Shown here piece by piece: positions 20,305-31,400 of a stretch of 64,000 nucleotides of DNA. The DNA is taken from NCBI GenBank assembly GCA_964035795.1, contig OZ038327.1, forward strand, positions 4,377,651 through 4,441,650, read 5' to 3'. The notes under the pieces were generated by a model. It was not told the DNA's origin and did no database searches. It worked only from the letters and a program-made list of their open reading frames with translations. The first letter of the stretch is position 1, and each line of letters starts with the position of its first letter. A program made the position numbers and the translations under genes. The DNA is from Pterobdella sp. o SKG-2022 (taxonomy: Eukaryota > Annelida > Clitellata > Hirudinida > Piscicolidae).

Positions 20305-20760
20305 GTTGCAAACAATTCTTCATGTTAGTGGTGGTTTGTATGTCTATGCTTGGAAATTATGTTTAAAAATTTCCATCAACTACATTTTTTGATGATTTTT
20401 CTTCACATTGGTGATTGGTAATATAATGAACTTCATGCTTCTTTGAACAATTTTAACTTTGTCTGTATCTATGTTTGAATTTGAGTAAAACACTATCTTC
20501 AATCGGTGTAGCCAATCAAACTCATGCACATCATCCCCGTTTTACCACAAAGGTTACATCTGCTCACTTTTGTTATCAAAGAATGTTTCATGTTAATGGT
20601 GGTTTGTATATCTTAAAATGAAAGTTATGCTTAAAATAATAAATAATTTAATAAATCATATTCCTTCACATTGGTCGTTGGTAATATCCTTAATTTTATG
20701 CCTTTGAAAAGTTCAAATTTTTTTCAGACTTTGTTGAGACCAAATAAACCAGTTAGCGAT
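20305..20760. repeat. Tandemly repeated 3'-flank block of M13 copy A
   Basis: Two diverged copies, each holding TTCATGTTA.TGGTGG.TTGTAT followed about 80-100 bp later by TTCACATTGGTNNTTGGTAA (about 20305-20520 and 20575-20760). A further copy of the first half is at about 21550-21620, and the same pair recurs downstream of copy B (33875-34345). Confidence 0.55.
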
Positions 20761-21129
20761 CTTGAACACTATGAGACTAAGCGGATACTTTTTGATTTTA
20801 TTCTTGTATAACCTTTTATGTCAAACTAGGAAAACACGATAACTTTGTCAACACGTGTAATCAAATCTGGTCTTTGTAACTAACAATATTTCTGCTGGAT
20901 TATCAGTCAAATGGTTTCAAAAAAAAACCTTCAAGAATTTTAGTAAATAAAGACTAAGTTGAAGATTTAAGATTAAGAAGTAAAAATTTATAGTGAAAGA
21001 AACCAGGGAAAGAAAAGCAGATGTAGTGAGTGACGATAAAGGTTTGAGAGCGGGTTGAGGTCTAGATATGCTGTAGTGAATGTATGAGTCTATGTAGTGG
21101 AAAGGTTTTTGAAGGACAAATAACTATTT

Positions 21130-21235
21130 ATTTTAAAACGGATCTTAATGAACATTCGCTAAGGCATAAAACTGCAATCCCTCATCTATATACAATCTTG
21201 AAAAAAAATGCATGTTTTATTAAAATTCAGGCCGA
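21130..21235 (+). pseudogene. Ghost of an extra M13 terminal exon
   Basis: Aligns with the last exons of copies A and B (for example ...AAACTGCAATCCC... for AACTGCAAACCT, and AAAAAAAATGCATGTTTTATTAAA for the KKC..Y-stop end), but many substitutions break the frame. About 930 bp downstream of the copy A terminal exon. Confidence 0.6.
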
Positions 21236-21282
21236 GTGCATACTTTATCTAAACTAGAACCAGCAAATTTGATTATCTTTTT

Positions 21283-21500
21283 AGAGACATCGAATGTATT
21301 TTTCTTCAATATTTTGTAACGAAAAATATCAGTTAAAAGGAATTTTTTAATACATTTATTAAGAATCAAAAGCTATAGATTTCGATGAGTGTAGCCCTAT
21401 GATAAAACGTTAGACTAAACTTATCGAAAATTATAGCTCTCGATTCTCAAAAAATTTTTAAAGAATTCTTCTTAATTGATGTTTTTCGTTACGAATTTGA
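21283..21500. mobile_element. Foldback MITE copy
   Basis: Begins AGAGACATCGAATGTATTTT. It has the central TGATAAAACG...ACTTATCGAAAATTATAGCT core and a right arm ending CTTAATTGATGTTTTTCGTT, which is the approximate reverse complement of the left arm (AACGAAAAATATCAGTTAA). Confidence 0.65.
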
Positions 21501-22351
21501 TTATAAAATATCACACTTGAACTCATTCACCCATTTAAAATTTGGGGAGAATGGTGTTGCAAACAATGTATCATGTTAATGGTGGTTTGTAAGTCTATGC
21601 TTGAACATTATGTTTCAGAAGAACTAAGTATTTCAATAAACTTATACATATTTAAATTGCTGGTTGTTTATATATAACATTTCATCCACTTTTGAAAAAA
21701 TAAAATTGTTTTTCATTCCGAACCTGAAAAGTGTCTATTCAATACTAACAGTTTCAACTGTTTTGTTCAGAAGTGCTTTAATTCTTATCGATAAAATGCG
21801 CATCTATGAAAGCAACTGAAATTAAACTTGAAAAACTATCCTATACGATTCAACTTCTCAGAAGCAAATGTAAAAATATGCTTTCAAATATATAAATATA
21901 TATTTGAGCAATACAATTAAGCTTTTTTTTGCTCGTTCCTCATATAGTTTCAACAATCTATTTCACTCCATTAACTGTTTAATAAGATTATAAGCCGCAA
22001 AGCTTCTAGCTTCACTGGAGGCATTGTTGGGTGTTTGCAAGCTAACCTGCAAGTAGAAGAAAACAATGACCAAGATGAACGTAGTCATTTGTGTCGTGTT
22101 GTTTTATTTCATTTTGTCTGTTTTTTAAACTTTTCCAACAAAAATAGTGGCGGTTATTCTTATTTCCGAAAAAAGGCTGGTAAAAAGAATAAGACTTATC
22201 TGTTTAAATCAATGTTCGTTTTGGGAATTAAATGCAAGTCTGAGAAAATTTCTAACAGATGTGTAGATACGAATTGACAATTCTTTAAAACTCATTCGAA
22301 TGTTTGTTTAATATTCAGAATAATTAAATTTTAATCAATAAACCGCACATC

Positions 22352-22359
22352 TATAAAAG
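22352..22359 (+). promoter_or_regulatory. TATA box of M13 copy B
   Basis: TATAAAAG 89 nt upstream of the chosen start codon (22448), in a block of about 150 bp conserved with copy A. A start site about 30 nt downstream would leave a 5' UTR of roughly 60-70 nt. Confidence 0.6.
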
Positions 22360-22447
22360 CAAGTAAGTAAAAACTGCTTAAAACTTTTGAAGTTTGAAAG
22401 TACAACAAAGTTCAAAAGGTTTAAGCGTCAATTACTAAGCAAAAGTC

Positions 22448-25400
22448 ATGGTTGTGTTTAGTCCCAACCCCGTTATTTTTGTGGTTCTCACTCTTCTCTT
22501 CTCCTCTCATTTCCAGGTGCTTCAAGTCACTTTTGTCTGTGTTTCAGTGCAAAATTTAATTTTCTAAGAAGCGTGTTTGATAATTCTCAAACATATGTGA
22601 CAATAATATTTTTTACTTTATATAAAAATTTTAAATTTTAAGTTTTCAGTATGAAGTACAATTATAAATAATTTTGAAAACATACAAATTTTTAGAAAAA
22701 CAATAAATAATTGATACAATATGTTATATGAGTTGCGGGTTCAAAACTTTCAGGTGGAAAATGTTCAGCTGAACGGAAAACTAATGAAGAAAATTGCTAA
22801 CTTTTCAGTGATTACCATTCGTTATTTTACATGTAGTTATTTGTTATTTTCATAAAAGTATAAAAATATTTAGGCAGATCCTTGTGAAGATTTTTACCAA
22901 TATGCTTGCGGTAACTTTCTAAAAGTTTTTCCGAATCCTTTCTCAAAAAATACTTGGGGCTTGAAAAGGGCAGCTCAATTACAGATAAATAGCAAACTCA
23001 TACAAGTTATACAATTCAAAATTCAATCTCAATTAGTAAAAAATACGTTCATTTAAAACATAGTGAAACCTCAAAACTGATTCTCATCATAAATTTTCCA
23101 CAAAACAAAACTTTTTTTAAAGCTGCTGAGTGAGAACAAGTGGGATGACTCCAGAGCAGTGAATATGGCCCGCAGATACTACCGAGAGTGTCTGCAAGAC
23201 ACCTGGCATGATGAAACTCATTTATTACAAGTTTTACACTTTTCAAAAATCATACAATTTCAATCATAGATCCAATTACTAATGGTATAGTATTGTTAAT
23301 ATTTTATGATTTTCAAGGAAGTTTACACATTCCGACCAGATAATAAAAATGTTTAAGCACTGGCCTCTTTACGGTTATAATAAAGATTGGGACTATCAAG
23401 TAAACTTTGCTACACTTTGGAGTTTCGAAGATTTCATGGAAAAAGCTTTCAAGTATCATACATTTCCTTTTTTCCAGATCAGTGTTAAGAAATTTGTGCC
23501 AGCACAAATTGTCGTACGTTGTAATAAGTACTTAACTTTGAAAATCTCAAAAGTATTAAAACTATAAAGCTCTTTGGAGCAGAACTCGAAATAAACTTAT
23601 TCACATTGTAGTTGAGAAAACCTGAGTTCAAAGCAAGCCAGTATATCCATTTCAAAGAAGCTGTGACCGAATCTCTGCGAAGACTTGAAAATGCACATAG
23701 AAAGGCCGAAAATGACAAAGTGTATAAAAAAATTAAAAATATCATAAATTTTTTGACAGAAATAGGACAAAAGTTGCGAAAAACACTTAAAAATGTTGGT
23801 ATTCTAATAAATATAATGCTAACTTCCCTAGAACAAGAAAAAACATCTGTATAAAAATTATTATAGAAAATTAAGCTTTTCGGTGTTTTAGTTACTTTGT
23901 TATATTGAAAAGCCTATTTTTCGATGATTTCGAAGTTTTCGCAATTTTTTTCTGTTTATTTTTCTTCCATCAAAAATTACTAATATACATGAATAAAGTT
24001 AAATGAAACATTAAAATTTTATTACATTTGAAGTTGAATGAAATTTTTTTATTGGTTTAGTTTAGAAATAATAAGTGAGTAAACTAGATGTTTTTCATGT
24101 ATTTTCGAAAAACAAAACAGGGCTTTCGAGACACATCTTTGGAGTACCTTACTATTATCTATATAAGTATGCTGCACAAAACATTTGGAAAAATTATATT
24201 ATCTTATAGAAGTGTAGATGTGAAAGAATTGAGTGAAGATATTGAAAAAATTGTCAAGGACATGTGGAGGCTGGAACAGGAACTTGCAAAAGTTATATGC
24301 TTTCAAAATATATTTCTACATACACAGTTTGCATTTCACTCAGCCAATGATGATTATACTAAAAGCAACATGATGGTTTATTCGATTCTATATTTCTATA
24401 AGTATTCAAAACCTGACACTTAGGTCATAGCAATTAATAATTTTTCTTTTATATATTTATAAAGTTTTCTGCCATCTTTAATTATGGGCCGATTGCCAGT
24501 TTCTTTCTTTTTAATTCTTCAAAAAAGTTTTTTTTTCCAAATTAAATTTTATCTCATTAACAAAAATCTTCTCTAAGTTCTTTAGCATGGCTTTCGAGAA
24601 TCTTACTCTACTGAAATCCACAATGATGTTTTAATTCCCTCAGACTCTGTAATCGGATTCTTTCTTGTTTCTTTTGACCTCGTTTGTTTTGATACCATTG
24701 AGCAATTTCTTTTGATCAATAGTTTTAATGTTTCATTTGGACTTTTTGATTTTTAGAGTTTTCGGTATTCTTCATATTTTTTTAATAAATCTGCCTCAGT
24801 TTGTAGTATTAACTCATTTATCGGTCTTTCACTGCTTTCTAAAGAGTTCTCAAAAGTTCATTTTAGGTCTTCTACTTTTTCTTATATATATCTCTCACTC
24901 CTTTTGTTTCATATGATCATTTTATTTTGAGTCAGCTTTGTGTTGAAGTTTCAAAAATTGCTTTTTTTATATTCTTTTTTTCTACTACCTTGGATTAACT
25001 TTTTAGATGTTCCAGTTTTATCTTTGCTCGCAATAGCTTTATGTATTTCAAACTCAGCTCCACAAAGTTCAGTCTTATATATTTAAATAAAACTGATTCA
25101 ACTTTTCCACCTTTTTTTCTAATCCATAGTCTAGTTTCCATGTTCAACTCTTTTTTACTTTTAACTCTCAAAGAAGATTTATTGCTTTTTCCTTTTTCTA
25201 ACCTCTGTGTATATTGAAGTAAACTTCATCTTCATTTTTTGCTGCATGTGTTGAATTATTTATTCAAAAACTTTTGTTTATCTGTCAAAAATTTTTTGTC
25301 TTTTTTGCCTTAGATCTTCTCGTTCTCAATTTTTTAGTTATTCTCTCTTTTATACAAATTATTTTTTTGAAACTCTCTTCCCTCTATTTGTAAATTTTCC

Positions 25401-28400
25401 AAAACTTTAATGGTTTTGGTTTTTGTCAAAGGGCTCTTAAAGGCTGAAGAAATAGTGTTTAATGAATGCCTTTATTATACTCATTACATATATACATCGA
25501 TCCTTATAATCCGCAAATTAATTACTCACGTTTCTTCACCTTCATATATTACAAAGTAACATGAATTAATTTATTTGCTATTTTATCACTTTATTTTAAC
25601 TAAAAAAAATACATAGCTAGCAACTTTCGGTGCATCCGTCGTAAAAGATTTCAAAAACTTGAATGTTGCATCGAACATCAATTGGGTTTGAGTTTTCTTT
25701 CTTTCATAATTTCTTATCACGCCTCATTAAGAAAAAATTATATTTTTCATCGCTAATTATATTTTTAATTTTATAAAAAAATGCAAAAAATCAATCAATT
25801 TTCATTTTTATTCTCCACAAAATGAGATTTATTAAAGACATTTTTATTACAAAAAAACCAAAATTTTAACTTTGTCATAATTCAAGATATTAATCAATTA
25901 TGACAAAAGGGTAAACTTATTATTTTCATATATTTTTTTCATTATTTGTTCAATGGTTACTTGCACCGGTGCATTAGTGAAAAGGGATTCTATATCATAG
26001 CTAACGTCCTCTTGATTGGGTTCAAACGGGGGTGTTTTATTGATCTTTTTTTGAAATTTTTGTGTGTTTTTTATTGTATACTCATTATTAGCTGAAGGTT
26101 ACGAGTATTTAGCTAACATTTGGTTTGTGTTATAAAAAAAAAGTGTTTTTCTGATCGATTATGGTCGTATTTTAAGTCATCAAACTTATGAGTTTTGGTT
26201 GAAGCAAAGAATCTGGCTGGTTGGTGTCGGGGAGATAAAGTTTTTTCATATTCTTGATGGTTTTCCAACTGTCTTCTTAGAAAACTTTGAAATAAAAGTA
26301 AATCTAATAAAATTGTATCATCACTAGGTTTTTATTTACCTTTTCTTACACCTTCATCTAGCATGTCTTGCCTTTTTTGAAATAACCTACTTAGTTCATG
26401 ATAAGTAAGCTAGAATTTTTATCGCCCGATAATAGAACTATATTTTCATTTCAAGTAGTTTTTTTGGCTTTGATGTATATGTTATCTTTGTCATGTTGAA
26501 TGTTGATGGATAATGTGATGGCGATCTCACGTAAATATTTTTAAGTTCATCTTTTGTCCATTTGGAACTAACACGTATTTTTTTTCAATTGATGCTTCCA
26601 ACTCTAAAGCTAAGTTTTTACGTACTGATTTGTGTTTATTGACATAGCTGTGATGTAGTCCGAACTTAAGGCATTCAGTGTGGAGGTTAGAATCATCAGA
26701 TAGGTTGATTATAGACATTTTGTATGAATTTGTTTGTTTCTTAGACCGTTGTTTATGAATAAGATTTTTGCTTTTGGGTTTTTTGCATTGTATTGAAAAA
26801 CCTATCTGTCTTTAAAATCAAAATTTATTAAGCGAAGATGGCTCAAAGATATAACAAAAATTCTACAAAACATATAAAAATTTATAAAGCTTTCCTACAG
26901 CAGCTAAAAACCAGCATCAGACTTATGCTTTGTAAATTCTTTTTTTTTGGTCTCGACGTCTACACTTTGTTCATTTTTTTTGACAATCATTGCTAGATTT
27001 TTCCTTTTTTTCCTTTCTTCTTTAGAGTCGCAAAGCATTCCAAATTTTTTATCATTTGCTCCATCAATTGATATAGTTTCTGTTTTTGCTTTGTTCATTT
27101 TCAGGTTCCAGAAAAACAGGGTTTTTAGACTAAGTCAAGGTCTATACTATCCTTATTTATAAAGTCTACGTCGTCGGCAATCGCTACGCTATGTGCAAGC
27201 ACTTTTTTTTTTGACGTCTTTCATGGCTGCTTCTAAACAAGTTGTGAAAAGAACTGGACTGAGTCTGTCACTCTGTGGAACGCCTATGTTTGTTGCGAAA
27301 GTGGGACGTTTGTTTTAACTCTTAGTTTTGTGTCTTTCAAAAAAAGTTCACTAGTTTTGAGTCTTCAGGTGTTCAAATGCTGTCTATAACCTTCATCAGT
27401 TTTCCATGATCCACTGTATCAAAGGTAGATGACAGATCTATGCGTTAACTTTTCAGTGTTTTGTCCAAAATTATTGTATTAGAAATTTTCATTTTTGGGT
27501 TCAGACAACATCTTCTATTGATCTTCTTTCTCGGTGGGCTGTTTGGTTGTGTGAGAAGAATTTTTCAACTGATAGTAAAATTCTAGCAAGGGTAATGTTT
27601 GAAATTATTCTTCTTATTGTTGTGAGTAGTTTTATAAATTTCGTATTTTTTACACTTTTTTTTTAGTATTTTTATGGGAATTACTATACCTAGTTCCAAG
27701 AAATTGTGGAAGTTGGAAGAAAGCCGTGCTTCGGCGAACGAAAAACTCTATTGAATCAACATTCATTTTTCAGATTTTCTTATTTGAAACCTAATAAACA
27801 AAAATAAAATATTCTTTTTCACGATTATCATGAATAATCATTGAAAAATCTAAAAATATTTGTAAAATAAACAAAGCTTTTTATGCGAAGATTCTGAGCT
27901 TTAAATTAAAACTATCTTTTTAAAAAGTTTTGATTGTTTTACTAAGTTTTAAAATATTATATTTTTGAACATGTTTACAGCTTTTCAGTTTTATACTTTG
28001 ATGTTTAAAAAGAATTCATATTTACTATGCAGCCATGTGACATGCAAAGGCTCCTAACTCGACTTTTCAAAGGAACGTTGCGAGATCATTTGATAGTAAT
28101 TTATGACCGTCAAGAATATTTTTCTGAGCTCAGAAATGTACTCCAAAAATATTCTAAAAGGTAATTTCGAGGCGAAGTTGGTTATGTTGGAAAAACGTTG
28201 AGAACACTAGGTTCAACGTTGAAATCTAGTTCTTGTTAACAGCGTTTTTTTTTTGGTTTTCCATGACGCTATATTTTTAGAAACAAAAAATTATGATTTT
28301 CCGTGTTTTTTTTTCAATTTTTTATTCAAATCGTTATATAACTTCCAGAACGGTAGCAAGTTACATAGTTTGGAGAGTAATCTATAGCTTGAGCACTAAA

Positions 28401-31400
28401 ATGGGCAAAACTCCATACAGAACTATAGAACCAGGACAAATAGCATGGAAAAAAAATGAAGGTGCTTAAATATAGAATTCAATCAACCCATATTGACTGT
28501 ATTGAACTATGTTTCTTTAACAACAAAGTTCTTTGTAAGCAAAAATTACATTATCAAGTATTTATCATTAAGCGGCGCGTATTTTTTTTCTAAAATCTTA
28601 ACATTATTTTATCATTCAATATTTTTTTTAAACCTAAATCTCTTAGTTCATTTCATAGCTCTTTTTGATTTAAAATCCAAATCTTCAACTCATCCGATAA
28701 ACCATTTGAACATCATGAATCTATTTATATTTGTTTTTGAATAAATCTTTTTAAAAAATGCACTCATAGTTTTAATCTCTTTTTTGACTTCAACACTAGC
28801 TAGCATGAGTCAGCTCTATTTTTTTCCTCTTCTTTGAAATTGTCAAGCCCTTCAATATCATCTTGTCTTTGAAACTTTTAAGTCTTTTGCCTTTTTTAAG
28901 TGTTACAATCTTTTAATAATTATTGGTTACTAACCATCGGTTTCTTTCTTTGTGTCTATTTTCCATTATTGGAAACTTTTCTTAGACTCATTAAATTTTT
29001 ATACATTTTGTCTTTTTTTTTACTTTGTTGAAGGAGATTTTTATACGCTATTCAGTTCCACGTACAAGTTTTATGAGAATAATTTTAATGAACATTTCAA
29101 TTCCATCATTCTTTTTCAGCACTGTCACTTCCACCCTTATTCCTTTGGTAACACCTTTGATCTTATCGTTAAATAATCATTTCCATCAGTATCCTTTTTC
29201 GTCCAGTTCCCTTCTTTGAGCCCTATTTCCTCTCTACGTCCCCTGCCTTGATTGACACTGCCTCACACCCAAACTAACCTCAAATAATTGTTGCCTGAAT
29301 TAATTCAGATTCTTCTTCCTATCTCTCAAATTTATATTTTTTTTAAGTTTACTGGCCTACTGACCTACGATTTTCTACTCTCTCCATTTTTCATTATTTC
29401 ATGTTTCAATTCGTATACTTATCTGTTTTCTTTTTTGCTGGTTTTTTGTTGGCACACTCTACTATTTCAACTTGAAATTTTTCCACTTGTCTTCTTTTCT
29501 TCAAGTTTCGAAGCCCTTTTTTGAGCTATTCTTAGCAAAGTGTTTTTAAATAATGCAAAAAGGATGCTATAAAATTTATATTACCACACATCACTGTTAC
29601 TATAACAAGTATTTGAACAATTAAGTTCTGCTTACGAAAAGCTTTGTTGTTTGGAAGCTTTTTTTGAAATGATAAATTTTGCAATTTTTTACAAGAAACC
29701 AATAAGCTTGGACAATGTTTATATGAAGTGGCTGAACGATTCAAATTTGTTGTTATGAGACTCTATGCCAAACATTATTTATCCAATACCTCCCGACTAA
29801 ACGTAACTTTTTATCTATTTAGTGTTAATTATCACTATTTCAAAAGGATTGCTTTCAAAAGATATTAGCAAATTTACTTCAACAAATTTATCGAAGAAAT
29901 ATATGAATATATATTAACATAAAAATTTTTTTCCATAGTTCCAATCTTATCATAAAACTTATAAGAAGCTCTAATTCTAACCTACATCATTTGTCAGGTA
30001 CACAATATTTTTCATCAAGTCAAATTGGTATCTATAGCACGAAAATTCAAGTTTTTTGACAAAGCATCTTGGAGGAAGTCTAAACGGAAACTGTATAGAT
30101 TGAAAGCATCAATTTTCTACCCTGATTTCATACTTGATAACAAGCAGTTGGACGATTACTACAAACTGGTTTGAATTTATGCGCAAAATATGTTTCGATT
30201 GTGCTTGATTTTATTAGTTTTTTCTATAAATTTGTGCATTCAACTTAGTCTTTTATTTTTTTCAAAAAAGTTTGATTATTATGTTTTACACCTGTATGCT
30301 TTATTATTTAGAGAAAATATATTTGATTGAAAGTGAAATTACATAACCACTTGATAAAATCTTCATACAACAACCTGGTCAGTACAGAGGGAACTACCTC
30401 AACATGAACATCCAACACTCCCTCATGTTGACTCATCTTCAAAGGGAAAAATTACATAACAAATATGATCGAAAACAGTAAATATTTTTCAAGAAATATT
30501 GTTTCCAAATAGAATAGTTTATGAATAAATATTTATATATAACGTCGACCCGTATAGCTCAGAAGTAGAGCATTAGACTAATTAACTAAAGTTACTGGGT
30601 TCAATCCCGCATGGGCCGACAAATAGCACCTGTTCCACAGTGTGTTTCCGCTACATTAAATTTGTAGCATGCGTTTTGATCTATAAGGAAAAGCGCTTTA
30701 TAAATACCCCATTACATTACGAAATAATTTAACTAGCAATTATATGTACAATTTCATATTCTAAAGTCATGCTTTGAAAAATTTATTACAATAGTAATTT
30801 TAATATGTATTCACTCATTCAGTTTTGTTATCTTGCAAAAACTTTTCTAACTTCACGTTTTTGGTCTACTACATTTTTAACGTTTTAACTACCTTCTACA
30901 TGTCATCTTTCATGTCTCTACAACATTTCTTTCTTCGTCTTGTACATTTTTTTTTTGCCTTAAAGGTTCCATTCGAGCGTTTGTCTGATAGTTTTGTCAA
31001 TGAGTTTTTCTGAACGTATGCTCTATTCAGTTCCACTTCGTCAAAGAACCTTCTTTATCAAAAGCCGCCATAGGTAGGAAGTACATGAAATTTCTGACTA
31101 TAGAAAACTCATGATTTATCGTGGCAGGTCGTTGGGAATACTTGAATTCTTTGGATAACTTTACTTGTGTCATCCCAAGCTCCATAAAGCCGGACTGGTT
31201 TTACTGCACAATTGAAGATTTGAATCTTAGAGGTTATGCAAACCTCTGTATCTTTTCATTCCTGAAACGCTTTTTTTGCTTTTTTTGCCCCTACATTCAC
31301 ATTCAGTTTTGAATCATTTTTTGTGCCTACCTTGCTTTTTTGATAGATATTTTCTTCTATCTCTTACAGTTACCTTTAAGTTTAATTAAATATTTCCAAG

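Noticed and set aside
22066..22119. 18-codon ATG frame MTKMNVVICVVLFYFILS ending at a GT, like a signal-peptide exon
   Set aside because: It lies upstream of the TATA box and the better signal-peptide exon at 22448, which joins exon 2 in phase. Could only be an alternative first exon.
27780..29530. Phe/Leu-rich frames at 28493-29524 as genes
   Set aside because: Chance frames in the T-rich introns 9-11 of M13 copy B, without splice continuity or family similarity.
30543..30620. Functional tRNA-Ile gene
   Set aside because: Acceptor and anticodon stems contain mismatches, and the sequence continues into a SINE body and tail repeated at 32728.
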